Below, piece after piece: positions 1 through 11,335 of a DNA stretch of 64,000 nt. Position 1 is the stretch's first letter, and every line of letters starts with the position of its first letter. The stretch is from Gambelia wislizenii (taxonomy: Eukaryota > Chordata > Lepidosauria > Squamata > Crotaphytidae), in the NCBI GenBank assembly GCA_030847615.1, contig JAUMIR010000003.1:25549001-25613000 (forward strand), given 5' to 3'. A program made the position numbers and the translations under genes. The notes beneath the pieces were generated by a model. That model was not told the DNA's origin. It made no database searches and saw only the letters and a program-made list of their open reading frames with translations.

Positions 1-240
1 GGAGATGGGGGGAAGAGAATAGGGCTCCCTCCTTCTCCTCCTCCCCAGTGGGTGCTCTGGGTGCCCTCCTTGTGGGGATTTGGAGAGAGAAGAGGGATCC
101 CTCCCCCTGCAGGTGCTCTGGGTGCCCTCCTTGCCCTCCCCACCCACAGGTGCTCTGGGTGCCCTCTTTTCACAGATGGGGGTAGAGAAGAGGGCTCCCT
201 CCTCCTCCCTCCCACCCTCCCGTGGGTGCTCTGTCCCGGT
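1..240. repeat. Degenerate GC-rich tandem repeat
   Basis: The 18-base unit GGTGCTCTGGGTGCCCTC occurs intact at 51-68, 112-129 and 149-166, with a partial copy at 224-232. The spacers are purine- or pyrimidine-rich (GAGAAGAGGG, CCCTCC). Spacing is irregular (61, 37 and 75 bases), so this is a decayed minisatellite or the edge of a larger GC-rich repeat cut by the window start. The open frames across it come from base composition and are not genes. Confidence 0.55.
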
Positions 241-603
241 TTTGTGGCAGAGAATTATGGCAACCCTAGTTTTGACTCAAAGGCACTTGTAGTTGTTGAT
301 CCACAGTTTAGTCAGAAAATTAACACATAGCTGTTCTGATGCGGGATTAAGCATTGAAACAACGAGCTTTTAGATTTTCTAACAGCTTTCCTGTACTAAA
401 AATACAGCAAGATGAAGACATTTATCTTCAAGCGTACTCCACACCTTGTTCCATGAGGTTTATATAACTTTACACTTTCAGACAATGAAAACCAACTCCT
501 TGGACAGGAGATATAAGGAAAATTCCCAGGGAACATTTTTGTATTTGCAGCAATCATGTGATTGAAGATAAAGTATATGATATGCCTTATTTTCCATTAT
601 ATA
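241..603. other. No recognised feature
   Basis: AT-rich sequence. I see no exon, RNA gene or repeat I can name. Confidence 0.4.
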
Positions 604-1503
604 TCTCTCTGGCTTTTCTTTGCAAATGAAGATTCAGGAAGGACTCATCCCACGCTTTCTGCAAGCGTGCTGATGACTGACAAGGCCAATCGGAGATAAA
701 CAAGTCCGGTTGCAGAAAGCACAGCAGAAGGTCTCCTTGGGTGATGTTTCTGGGTTGTGATTCTTTCTGCGTTGTCGATTCTCTTCAAGGCTTGTTCGGC
801 GTGAGTTCTCAAATAAGGCTGCAGCATTGTGGATAGTGCATATCCATGCCTCCCGATGTGAGGCCAGGGCGGACCATTGTTGGTGATCAATTTGACCAAG
901 CCTGAGATGTTGTTTCAGGGAGTCCTTGTATCGCTTTTTTGGAGTGCCCCTCTTACGCTGACCTGTGGTGAGTTCACCGTAGAGTACTATTTTTGGGAGG
1001 CGATGGTCCTCCATCCTAGAAACGTGCCCTGCCCAGCGCAGCTGCGTTCTCAGTATCATGGCCTCAATGCTGGTGATCCCTGCTTGCTCAAGGACAGCAA
1101 CATTCATCATGTAGTCAGTCCAGTGTATATTTAGGATTGTGCGTAGACAGCGCTGATGAAAGCGTTCAAGGAGTCGTAAATGTTGGCGATAGGTGACCCA
1201 TGTTTCAAACCCATAAAGGAGAATAGACAGTACAATGGCTCTATACACACTGGTTTTTGTGCTTCGCCTCAGGTGTTTATAACTCCATACTCTTTGGTAA
1301 AGTCTTCCAAATGTGCTACATGCCTTTGCTAATCTGTGATTGATCTCTTTGTCAATCTTGGCATCTGAGGAGATGATGCTTCCCAGGTAGGTGAGCTGCT
1401 GAACGGACTTAAGCACAGATTTGCTGACGGCAATGTGGGGATGGTGGTGTTCATCCCGTGGTGCAGGCTGGTAAAGAACTTCCGTTTTGGTACTATAATT
1501 CAT
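604..1503 (-). mobile_element. Non-LTR retrotransposon, 3' end, 5'-truncated (copy 1)
   Basis: An open frame at 634-1503 on the minus strand encodes about 289 residues of the C-terminal part of a LINE reverse-transcriptase polyprotein. It covers the post-RT region (TYLGSIISSDAKIDKEIN, LLYGFETWVTYRQHL, LRWAGHVSRMEDHRLPK) and ends in a C2HC finger (CAFC then HQHAC). This type of protein is common in fish and reptile genomes; I am not certain of its clade. The catalytic RT core is missing, so the copy is 5'-truncated near 1500. Its 3' end near 604 is shared with the copy at 26167-28010, where both have CTCTNGCTTTTCTT followed by the same sequence. No convincing target-site duplication was seen. 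It cannot be functional. Confidence 0.85.
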
Positions 1504-1591
1504 TGCATTTCAGGGGGAATGACGATGAGGGGTTGTTGATATTATAAAACTAATGTGTTACCTTAATCGTTAGTAATGAATTAGTGTTTTG

Positions 1592-1691
1592 TTCATGGTC
1601 ACACAGTAGGTTTCCATGGCTGAGTGGGGATTTGAACTTTGGTCTCCTAGAGCTCTGGTCCAGCATTTAAGCCACTACACCACACTGGCTC
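1592..1691 (-). mobile_element. tRNA-derived SINE fragment (Sauria/Squam-like)
   Basis: Read on the minus strand it starts with AGAGCCAGTGTGGTGTAGTG, then a B-box-like region, then the conserved AGCCATGGAAACC-type block. The BovB-like 3' tail is missing. The same family recurs at 9751, 15229, 17104, 20633, 38461, 46761, 47778 and 59698. A Tigger-like MITE lies at its 5' end. Confidence 0.75.
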
Positions 1692-1693
1692 TA

Positions 1694-1922
1694 CAGTTGT
1701 CCCTTCATATTCACTGGGGTTTGGTTCCAGGAACCCCCGTGCATACCAAAATCCATGAATACTCAAATCCCATTATATGCAATGGCATAGCAAAATGGTG
1801 TCCCTTATATAAGATGGCCAAATCAAGGTTTACTTTTTGGATTATTATTTTTAAAGAATATTTTCAAGTCATGAATACTTAAATCAATGGTTACCAAATC
1901 TGTGAATACGGAGGGACAACTG
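1694..1922. mobile_element. Tigger/pogo-like MITE, CAGTTGTCCC family
   Basis: A 229-base element with terminal inverted repeats CAGTTGTCCCTTC and GAGGGACAACTG. TA dinucleotides flank it on both sides (1692-1693 and 1923-1924), as expected for Tc1/mariner-Tigger elements. The AT-rich interior has no coding capacity. Sister copies lie at 19681, 31114 and 46832. Confidence 0.8.
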
Positions 1923-1924
1923 TA

Positions 1925-3013
1925 GTACAAATACAAATAATACAACATTCCAGTATCCACTATAACCATAACTGGGGAGTTATAAAAACCAAGAAAGAAA
2001 GGGGGAACAGATTCCAAACCCACAGTAGCCTTCATGGCTCTACTCACACAGATTCGCAGGCACAGGAAGTGCAGGATGCTGCCTGCATTCTCCACCAATA
2101 TTGTTACCCTAAGAGGTGGGGGGTGCTTTGAGACTCATCCGTGATATCAAAATCTAGAGGGGGGAAATTATTAGCTCAAACAGTATGCCTGCAAGAGGAG
2201 GGTAACTGACGATCTTTTCACCTAAGTATATGAGTACTAACTGCAGGGAACTCCAGGTTGAAGTGAAATAAACTATTTTTATTGGAAATAACACAAAAAG
2301 CATTCACACACACAACACATGTTCCTAAGAATCCCACAAGGCTATTGAGGAGGAGTAAGGCAGAAAGATTGGATAGAGGGAGAGAGTTGGGGAATATAGG
2401 GTGATAGTTAACATTCTTGAAGAGCAAAATAGAAGTCTGAGGGTGGCACTGGAGGTTCTGATCTGGAAGTGCGCCGAGAAAGAGAGTGGCCAGGTTCGTC
2501 CACAGTTGCACATCTTTCTATAGTTTGGGGACTAATATTTATATTCTGCTTCATATCCTGAAGGGGTACTCTGGCTATGAGAAAGCCTGGATGGTTTTCC
2601 CACCAGGTAAACAAAGGAAACCAAAATTTACATGATTGTGTTTATGGCTGGGAGATAGACATTGATGGGTTTACGACAACCTCATAATGAAGGACAGGAG
2701 GGGGTTGCGAGGTGAGATTTCCTTGGGATTGGAGTTGGGAAAGATCACTTGATTATTTGGTTGGATGACTCATTGCTGAGGTGCCCAAGAAAGAATTAGC
2801 ACATGACTTTTTAATGGCTTTGTTTACTAAGGGGCTTCCACACAATCCTAGTATGGGCTTGCTTTGCCATAATAATTCTAAGACACATCTCAGGTCTTGT
2901 GAACTCCACCTGACCTCTTTTTGGATCACCCCATTAACTTGACCCCTACAAGTTTCCAATATTTCCAATTATGTGATATAATAGGGAGGGGTAGCAGGGC
3001 AGGCTAATAGCTT
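1925..3013. other. No recognised feature
   Basis: No exon or repeat was identified. Short open frames on the minus strand (about 60-100 codons) resemble nothing I know. Confidence 0.4.
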
Positions 3014-3177
3014 GTGGCGCCTTTGTCAATGGGGTGGTGAATCCACTCTGGGATATAGTCTGAACTTTAAAGCAGCGACCATAGGTGCTGGATCTATTTG
3101 GAGGATAGGGTCAAGCATTCTAAATAGCTTTTTGAAACTAAAACCCAGAATGGATTCATCACTGACAAAGGAGCTAC
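3014..3177. repeat. Imperfect hairpin MITE (family A)
   Basis: The arms are imperfect reverse complements. GGTGAATCCACTCTGGGATA and GTCTGAACTTTAAA on the left pair with TTTGAAACTAAAACCCAGAA and TGGATTCATCACTGACAAAG on the right. A second copy with the same arms is at 12604-12779. It looks like a non-autonomous DNA transposon; no superfamily assigned. Confidence 0.6.
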
Positions 3178-3239
3178 CAGCTGACACTGAAAGATACCCA
3201 ATTATTTGCTGGTACTGTGCAAGTATTGATGTGGGAAAT

Positions 3240-3390
3240 GTGTGTATGTACCTGTTGACTTATGGTGATCCCATGAATTTCATAGGGCTTTCTAATTTAA
3301 GGAATATTCAGAAGTGGTGTGCCACTCTGTTCCTATGAAACACAGAGGAATACCAGAGCCTGCAGCTCCTGGTATTTCTCAGTGCTCTGA
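3240..3390 (-). mobile_element. Degenerate SINE with BovB-like tail, possibly 5S-derived
   Basis: GACTTATGGTGATCCCATGA followed by ATAGGGCTTTCT matches the 3' end of the 5S-derived SINE at 11122-11335. The upstream part, around a GCCTGCAGCTCCTGGTATT block, resembles the 3' end of 5S rRNA only weakly. Assignment is by comparison with the better copy. Confidence 0.45.
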
Positions 3391-4823
3391 TGTGGTGAAT
3401 ATGCTGCAAGATTTCACTCACACCAGGTGCAGCAAACTTTACTGAGTAACACAACTGGACCTGATATTGTAGGATATATGTTTCTCCTCCTATCTCATCT
3501 GAAACTAGAAGACTCATTCTGTCTTCTTTTCTCTATATTGGGTTTGATTAACTAAGAATGAATTGCTCTTGTGGAACTGGATGAGATGAAATAGCAAGGG
3601 TTGGCTTGGAGCACACGGTTACCTGATGCCCAGTCTGCTAGAACTGGCAGGTATCTCTTGCCATCAATAACATGGTGATAATTTACTCATTGAGATCACA
3701 AAGCTGAATGAGATACAGAAAGGTGTGTTATCGGGATTGGAAAATGAGTCGCCAAGAGAACCGTTGCCCCTGTTGTGGGCTGAAGATATTAATTTTTAAT
3801 TAATTAGGTATTTATACCCTGCTTTTCAGCCACAAAGGCTATCAGAGCAGCTTACAAATTGTTAAGCAATAACAATTTACACATCTACACTGCATTAAGC
3901 AGTTTCCAGATATGGGGACTCTATCTTCATGACAATGTATGTTACTCAACAGTTGTTGCAAACTTCTTTTTCATCTACAGTAGACTCTGCAAAACTCTTT
4001 TTCATCTATAGTAGATGAGTAAACATTTACTCTGTTAGGTATGCTGCTTTTACCCTGTCAGACTTTGGACTGTAATCACAGCAACAGTGCCATATTGCAA
4101 ACCATTAGAGGTTTTCCATTGTCTTCACCCACAATCCAGGGCTGCTCAACAGTCTTGTACCTGAGAAGTGCAATGGACAGTGGGGAAGGCAGCCAACAAA
4201 CATTTCTTGTTATATATGCCAGCGTGAGCAGTGAGAAGTTCCAGCAGTGCAGAACATATCCAGGTCTGGCTTCCTTTGGAAAAGTTCAAAGGAGGCCAGA
4301 CTCAGAAAAAATATTTTATTGGACTGAGGTTTTCCCCATCCTGGCTAAGGGGTTCTGGCTGCAATTCAACAGCCCATCAGCATAGCGTAAATATCTCCAT
4401 GCAGACATATACTACACTAGCAATATGCAACCCTCATGTATAACAGCAACATTGCACAACACGTCAATGACTGGGTGCGTTTGTGCCATGTGCCAGACCC
4501 AACTGCAACACACAATGCTTCTGTATGCACAACTTTGTTGAGCATGCTGTGTACTGCTACTGTCAGCAGAACACGCCTGTTGTGCTATGGTGAATAATTT
4601 GCCCTGCCTGCAGAGTACAGTTTACATATGTGTATGTAATTGACAGAATTCCAGCCTCTGGGACCTGTAGCCGAACTGTTTCCTGCCCTAACACTCCTTG
4701 CCCCATATCTGTAATAATTGGCAATATTTAATAATTTGGTCAACTGTGGCCTTTCCAGAGTGTGGCCAGTAAACTGGGGACTTCCAAGAACCAGGAATCC
4801 CAAAGACTAACGTTGAGACTCAG
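3391..4823. other. Mostly unrecognised; one shared repeat inside
   Basis: Apart from the repeat at 3790-3915, no gene, RNA or named element was seen. Confidence 0.4.
3790..3915. repeat. Unclassified interspersed repeat, LINE-tail-like
   Basis: TTTATACCCTGCTTTTCAGC, CAAAGGCTATCAGAGCAGCT and ACACATCTACACTGCATTAA recur in inverted orientation at about 22225-22345. The 'tttataccc...gcagctta' form is typical of LINE 3' ends in reptiles, but I cannot name the family. Confidence 0.55.
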
Positions 4824-5159
4824 GACTTTTTCAGACGCTCTAAAAAAAACACCCGCATGGAAGTCGGGAGGAGGACGCTGCTGTCCCACTTCCAGCAGTC
4901 TCTTCTGCATGCCCTGTCCCCCTTCCGTCCTTCGTTCATTCTCCTTATGTGCTGGAGGGATGAAAAAGTTGTCGCTTTTTATTGACAGAAGTTTCCGTCA
5001 ATAAAAAGTGGTGCCTTTTCTGTCGCTCCAGCACGGAGGGAGAACGAACCAAGGACAGGAGGAGGACAGGGCGTACTGAAGCAACTGCTGGAAGTGGGGC
5101 AGTGGTGTCCCCCTCCTGACCTCTGTGGGTTGTTTTTTTTTAGAGTGTCTGAAAAAGTC
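4824..5159. mobile_element. Long symmetric hairpin MITE (336 bp)
   Basis: The element begins GACTTTTTCAGACGCTCT and ends AGAGTGTCTGAAAAAGTC. The arms pair along nearly their whole length, including TCCCACTTCCAGCAGT against ACTGCTGGAAGTGGGGCA. The loop lies at TATTGACAGAAGTTTCCGTC, centred on 4991-4992, which is the arithmetic midpoint. It has no coding capacity. Likely a fold-back DNA transposon. I could not fix the target-site duplication. Confidence 0.75.
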
Positions 5160-6611
5160 TTCAGTCAGATACTCACAAAGGAGGGGCCAGCTTAAATTCC
5201 AAAGAAAGATAATTTGCAAGGCAACTTCTTGCCTGAACATCTGGCTAATCCCATCGGCCTAAATTGAGATACTCAACGTTTGTAAAGAACCCTCACCCTT
5301 CTACCTTCTCCCAAACAGAGTTGCTTCCTCTATTCAGTTACAAAGTATCAGCAGCACATTAAGGGTCATTAACATAGCTGGAGTGTCTATTGTCTTACCT
5401 GGAGAACCACTGAGAAACATTGTCTTTCATTCTAAATCCCATCTCCTGAAGGGAACTATTGGGTATAAAAGCCCCTTCAAAGCCCCATTCAAGTCTGCGT
5501 TCAAACTTCATGTCAGATTGTGTAGCCGTTCCTGCTTCTGGACCACACCACCACCACTCTGCTGGTTTTCTCCACAACCTCAACTCCTCTGATTGGTAAA
5601 GTATCACCCGAAAGCAACCCCTTACTCTATTCCTCTATCCAAATCCTTCCAACTTTATTTGCTAGCTTTGCATGATTGCTTGAAGCCTGAATGGTGTTAT
5701 TATTATTTTCTGAATAAAGATCATTTAATTGTACTATCTAGCTTAACGTCTCCTCTTGAGTACCGGTACACATAGGTTAAAAGGTACTGCTTTGTTGCCC
5801 CCTCTCATATCGTGAAGCTGAGTATACAGTATTAATTCCCCAAATTAATATTGATATTTGGAGGGTCCTCAAGACCCCCGAGTGTTTAGGGTAACACAAC
5901 AAAGTGACTTCTCTGAATTCTGCAGCAGGTTTATGTGGCTCTGTAATACTGGTTTATTTACAAATAAACAAGCAGAACATAAGTGAAGAAAGCACTCAAA
6001 AGAGCCCAAGGATCACTGCTTCCATCTAAAGGGTAACAGCTGACATCCCAAGATGCTTTCAGAATCTAAAACGTACACAATGTTGGGATTATTAAAAATA
6101 TTTTGAGACTGGTAGTCTCAATAAGCAGAGCAAAATAGCACTTTAGGAGAAGCTTTCTATCAGCATTACAGCTAAGCCAGCCCCAAACAAACCGCTCCTC
6201 CCACAGCACTAGCTAAGATCAAACCATCTCAGACTTCGTTAGAAGTATTTAAAAAGTAGTTTACTGTACTTACAAAATCTTGTGCATGCTGATACACAGG
6301 TTCATCTTCTTATGACATGCAAACACATAAGTAAAATAGGAAGTTCTATATGCTACAGACCCTCCAGAAAAAATGGTTGCTCCATCCTAAAAAAAAAGAA
6401 GTGTGTGCACCCTCATGGGCATCCCACAAAGAATGTGACTGACTTGGAGCTCAAAGAAAGGATCTAAGGATTTGCGTATGTGTGGGCAGGAAGAGGTAGG
6501 GCTTTGTAAAAACAGACAAACAGGAAATTAGTCTTTTAAAACATTCCTCATGCAATTAACTCTTTAAGTACCATGCACCTCAATGCATGCAAGAGGTTGC
6601 AATATTCCAAC
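5160..6611. other. No recognised feature
   Basis: Mixed AT-rich sequence. Short open frames at 5383-5775 and 6282-6467 have no recognisable product. Confidence 0.4.
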
Positions 6612-6815
6612 ACACAATTATAGCAGTGTGAAACCATTTTAACTGCTTAGATTCCATCCTATGGACTCCTGGGATTTGTAATTTGAGGGCAGGTAGTGCA
6701 TAGGGAGTTCCTAGTCCCTCCCCAGATGACAGATCCCAGAATTCCATAGGATGAAACCACTGCAGTTAATGTGGGATCAAACTGCTGTAAATAGTGCAGT
6801 GTGGATATACCATGT
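6612..6815. mobile_element. Hairpin MITE, CAGTGTGAAA family (family B)
   Basis: The left arm carries GCAGTGTGAAACCATTTTAA then ATCCTATGGACTCCTGGGAT; the right arm carries CCCAGAATTCCATAGGAT and GTGCAGTGTGGA. Related copies are at 16837, 31848 and 43432. Abundant in squamates in my experience; probably hAT-like but unproven. Confidence 0.6.
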
Positions 6816-8386
6816 GACTTTGCCCATATTGTGCCTTTTTCTCACACAGACATCTATGTTACACCATCCCTACCAGGTAGAGTACAAGAGAGAAAAATGC
6901 ATAACCCCTTCCCCAAATAGGCTCACCCTCTTTCACATAGAATGGAAAAGTGGATCAGTTTATCAAGCAGTACTTCAAAACTGTTTCCCAGTCATTGTGA
7001 ATAAGTGACCTGTTATTTCCCCACAAAGAACATACCTACCAAGGCCATTAAGATAAATATCCAGCACTCCTACTGGATCCATTAACCCTCTCTTGTCTAA
7101 ATCCCAGTCTTAGAGATTACATACACATGTACTTGATGTAACAAGGACGCCAATTATTATGTCTCTGTGGGTTCATGCTTAATATTGCCAGCAGAATAGT
7201 TCAGATAGGAGAAGTGCTATGTAATGTTGCACATGCCTACAAAAGATAGCAGCCCACAATAATTTTCACTAGCCCATTCATCCACACATATTTCTACCTG
7301 GTAGAGTCTGTAATCATTAAAGCACACCAGCACCCTGAAAGGAAAAGAAAGAAAAGATGTTGTAACATAATTTTGAAGTGTTAGGTTTAAACCAGGGGGA
7401 ACCCAGCATTCGGATCCTTGCTCAACCCCAACTTTGCATGACTCTGGGACAGTCACTCATTTTCAACCTATTCTATCTCACAGTGTTTTTCTCGTGAAAA
7501 AATAAAGGGAAGCACACAGGCTACTTTTCGATGGTCCTTTTTTCAACAAGCCGTTCTTTCGACCCTTCTCAAGTATAACCAGAAGGAAGTGGGCTGGCAG
7601 GGGAGTGCCCCCCCAGAACTGCCCCATGCCGTCCCTCCCTCCCACCCTTCCACCATCGCTATGCCAGCCCATCAGGGTGGGCTGCTCAAAGCAGCAGACA
7701 TCCTGGATTCTTCCAGAGGTGGAGGAAAGAGAAACTCTCTTCCCTCCAGAGCTGGAGGAATTGGCGATCTGCTGTTTCAAGCAGCCCAGCTGGACAGGAC
7801 AATTTTTAGTCCCTTTAGTCTTGGATTTTCCCAGATTTCCAGGTTGTATAGCAACCCTATGTATACCATATCCTGAGTATCGTGGAGGAATAATGTATAA
7901 AGAGGTAGCAAAATAATATTTTTTTAAAATGGAAGTAAAAACAAATGGGGGTAGGAGAGCATGAGTGTATGCTCTCTGTGTTTGCACACATGTCTACAAT
8001 CCAGACCCCCACGTGATCCCAGATGAAGATTTCAGGGCTGAAAATGTTGCACCCCCTTGTTTGTACCACTGGTTTTCCCATGGCTGGTTTTCTCTGTGTT
8101 CCTAGGAAATCAAAACAGTTAAACATAACAGCAACATATCACAAATAGTGCAAAGAAAAGGTATGTGTCAGAGAGGCTTATTATTTACCAGAATAAAGGA
8201 CTAAATAAATAAAGTAATTGGAATATCCAAGAGATCCCATTGGCACAAGCCAGAAAAAGTGTCTTACTTGCCTTTTAAAAGAGTTTTAAACTAAAGCATT
8301 GGCTGTGAAAAAGAAAGTACTGTACACCCTCTTTGAATTCTATAGTGTTACGTAGAATTTTAGCTTTATTTTTGTTGAATAAATCA
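6816..8386. other. No recognised feature
   Basis: No exon seen. The part at 7505-7880 is a GC-rich patch with frames open on both strands, probably an uncharacterised repeat. The sequence at 7385-7460 looks faintly like an old SINE. Confidence 0.35.
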
Positions 8387-9020
8387 CGACAAGCTGAACA
8401 TGACTCAGCAATGCGATGCAGCAGCTGAAAAAGCCAATGTGATTCTAGGCTGCATTAATAGGTGTATAGTGTCTGGATCAAGGGAAGTAATAGTACCACT
8501 CTATTCTGCTTTGGTCAGACCTCACGCGGAATACTGTGTCCATTTCTGGGCACCACAATTCAGGAAAGATATTGAGAAGTTGGAACGTGTCCAGAGGAGG
8601 GTGACCAGAACAGTGGGAGGTCTAGAAGCCATGCCCTACGAGAAGTGGCTTAGGGAGCTGGTTATGTTTAGTCTGGAGAACAGAAGGTTGAGAGGAGCCA
8701 TGATAACCATGTTTAAATATTTGAAGGGATGCCATACTGAGGATGGAACAAGCTTGTTTTCTGCTGCTCCAGAGACTAGGACGCGGAGCAATGGGTTCAA
8801 ACTACAGGAAAAGAGAGTCTCCTAAACCTTAAGAAGAACTTCCTGACAGTAAGAGCTGTTTGGAAGTGGAATACGCTGCCTCCGAGTGTTGGGGAGTTTC
8901 TGTCTTTGGAGGTTTTTAAACAGAGGCTGGATGGCTATCTGTCAGGAATGATTTGATTGTGTATTCCTGTGTGGCCCTTGAGGTCTCTTCCAACTCTATG
9001 ATTCTATGATTCTATGATTC
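8387..9020 (+). mobile_element. CR1 LINE 3' end
   Basis: The plus strand encodes the C-terminal region of CR1 ORF2: [42 protein letters not shown] and NGFKLQEKR, with a frameshift near 8820. It ends in the CR1 hallmark, repeats of ATTCTATG (8995-9019). It is 5'-truncated, and its CR1 family is shared with 12877, 13047, 23735, 26265 and 30702. Confidence 0.93.
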
Positions 9021-9063
9021 ATAAGTTCTTTCCAAATTACAAATGTTCCCTCATGCCATTGTT

Positions 9064-9086
9064 ACACACACACACACACACACACA
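9064..9086. repeat. (CA)n microsatellite
   Basis: Eleven CA units run directly into the left end of the MITE at 9085. This probably erased the expected TA target duplication. Confidence 0.9.
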
Positions 9087-9338
9087 GTAGGACCCCTGTA
9101 TCCGCTGGGGATTGTTTCTGGGGGAGGGTGTGGATACCAAAAACCATGGATAATAGTCAACGCCATTGAAAGTAATGGGACTTCCCGTTTAAAATATCAT
9201 AGAGTTGCCTTGGAGGACCTATAAAATGGCTAGAGAGGACACGTTTTCTAGGAAGGCTCTATGGTAGGTGTGCTGTTTTGTGTCCCATGGATAATTGAAT
9301 CAGTGGATAATGAATCAGTGGATGCGGGCGTCCTACTG
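9085..9338. mobile_element. Tigger/pogo-like MITE, CAGTAGGACC family
   Basis: The left end is CAGTAGGACCCCTGTATCCG, the right end GCGTCCTACTG followed by TA. Internal GTGGATACC and ATGGATAAT blocks are shared with the copy at 34255-34509. Non-coding. Confidence 0.8.
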
Positions 9339-9750
9339 TATTTTACATATTTGAATTAGGCAAGTTGCAACTGACAACTCTGGAGCAAAGGGACAACAGT
9401 ATCTGGTATCCCTTGAGACCTTATCTTTAGAACAAAGGTCTGCATTTTCAAAATGAGGAATCACATTTCATTGCCCTTTCGTTTCCCAACAAGACAAGAG
9501 GAGTGCTGGTACAAATTGAATACCACCGAGTCACCTATTAAACTGTGAAGCTGCAGAAATGTCTTCCCCATTTCTTCTGGAAGAACAACATGCAGATGAC
9601 ATGACTTGAAGACAAAATATCTACCCCTGCCTTTTCCCTCTCTGCATCTGATTTTGTAATATTTTTCCTGATAAAGAAGATATCTGAAGACCTTAAAATC
9701 TTGCACACAATTTTCATCCCATTTTAGCTGGACTAGTAATACAATATGGA

Positions 9751-9936
9751 GCAAGGCATAGTGGTTTGAGTGTTGGACTACGACTCTGGAAATCAGGCTT
9801 TGAATCCTTTCTCAGCCATGAAAACCCATTGGGTGACCTTGGGTAAGTCACATACTCTCAGTCTCAGAAAACCTATGATAGGGTTTCCTTAGTGTCACCA
9901 GAAGTTGGAAATGACTTGGAAGGGACACAACAACAA
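9751..9936 (+). mobile_element. tRNA-derived SINE with BovB-like tail (Sauria/Squam-like)
   Basis: A nearly complete copy: A-box region CATAGTGGTTTGAGTG, B-box-like region, AGCCATGAAAACCCATTGGG, then GACCTTGGGTAAGTCACA. The tail is GAAATGACTTGG...ACAACAACAA, as in SINEs mobilised by BovB. Confidence 0.85.
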
Positions 9937-10730
9937 AGTAATACAATATAGATATTGGGTATTTTTCTTATGGCAAACACAGCTGCCTTTGTTTATTTTT
10001 CCTTCATGATCTTAGTTATTCTGATAATTTTGGACAAATAACAAGTATAATCTGAATGGTGTTGGCTGATTGCTCTAATGCATATTCTGACCATTTCAAC
10101 AATCACCCATGGAGGTCTATATGGAGAATAACCCGCTCCCAAAGGAACCTGCTTCCTTTAGAGTTCCTTGTCTGTATCGTCAAATTTTAAGATGTGCAGA
10201 AATGGAGAAGACAGGGTGCTTGTCTACATGAAGGAAAAAAAAGCAGACTGTTCTGTGGATTACTCATGTTTTTAAATCTGTTGCTGCTGATTTTTTTTAA
10301 ACTATTTTTATAGTGTGCACAAGCAATATCCCACCTTTCCCAAAAAGAAAGAGAGAGGGAAAAAAGATAGCACAAACCTTCATTTTATCACCTTAGTGAT
10401 CACTCGCTAAGGTGAAAATCCAACGCTTGCCCTGCAACCCAGCACTGCCCGTGTGCTCAGCCAGTCAATCAGGTTTGCACTGTGTCTTGCATGGGGAAGT
10501 GACTGATGTTGAATCACTTGTCTTAATGAGCGAAAATGCGCATATCACTGGATTTTTAAAAAAAAGTTGGGGAAAGCCGCAAATGTTTTTCTCTTGTATT
10601 TTTCCCTCTTTTTGCCTCCCACCCTTCCCAATACAATGAGACAATGTGGGATCCCATTAAGACAGCTTGCTTTCTGAGCAAATTATGTGAAGGGCATTTT
10701 CACCGTGTGGACAACCCCAGGGTCTTTTTC
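9937..10730. other. Mostly unrecognised
   Basis: The ends of a possible DNA element share a motif: GTGCTTGTCTACATGA near 10218 and TTTTCACCGTGTGGACAACC near 10696. No coding exon was seen. Confidence 0.35.
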
Positions 10731-10865
10731 AGCGCCACACCCTGAATGTGGAATGATCTCCCAAGAGAGACAGGGCAGGTTCCTTTACTTGTCTCGTTTA
10801 GTCAGGCATTGAAAGCATTTTTAAGAAAACCATTAAAAGAAATTAATCTCAGGTGTTTAATGAAA
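10731..10865 (+). mobile_element. L2/CR1-type LINE C-terminal fragment
   Basis: The plus strand carries a short WNDLPRE-like stretch followed by a LLV.FSQALKAFLRK-like stretch, the usual end of L2/CR1-group ORF2 proteins. The fragment is short and old. Confidence 0.55.
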
Positions 10866-11121
10866 CACTCCTGTATGCTTACATTTTCACCCTGATCTTT
10901 TGAATAGCAGTAATAGTGCAAGCCTCCCCATTTTGCAATTATGAGGCTGCTACGCAGCAGGAGGAGATGTAATCAAATAGGAAAAAAACATAAGGAAAGA
11001 AAGAATGTGGCCTCAGCCAGCAGTACATGGGACACAGAAAAAGGCAGCACTTGAGAACAAATTATTGATTGTAACTAGATAGTCATTCCATGTGGGTGTG
11101 GGTGTGCATGCGTGCACCTGC

Positions 11122-11335
11122 GCGTGCCTTCAAACCACCTGACAACTTATGGTGACCCCATGAATTTTATAGGGTTTTCTTAGGCAAGGAATACTCAGAG
11201 GTAATTTCCCCAGTTCCTTCCTCTGCAATAAAGCCTACAGTACCTGGTATTGGTTGGTGGTCTCCCATCCAAGTACTAACCAAAGCTGATCTGCTTTGTT
11301 TCCAAGATCAGATGGGATCTGGTACCTTTAGGGTA
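11122..11335 (-). mobile_element. 5S-rRNA-derived SINE with BovB-like tail
   Basis: On the minus strand the head (11228-11318) matches vertebrate 5S rRNA closely: CATCTGATCTTGGAAAC, then GGTTAGTACTTGGATGGGAG, then AATACCAGGTACTGTAGGCT. The internal promoter C-box region is almost unchanged; the A-box and intermediate element are more altered. The body reads AAACCCTATAAAATTCATGG and the 3' end CACCATAAGTTGTC, the BovB-like tail also carried by the tRNA SINEs here. This is a transposed SINE, not a 5S gene: it lacks the 5' part of 5S and has no T-run terminator at the 5S end. Confidence 0.88.

Noticed and set aside
7478..7987. 169-codon minus-strand frame
   Set aside because: Overlaps opposite-strand open frames in a GC-rich patch, with no recognisable product or splice signals.
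11222..11330. A 5S rRNA gene on the minus strand
   Set aside because: The 5' part of 5S is missing, internal elements are mutated, and the sequence continues into a SINE body and tail.
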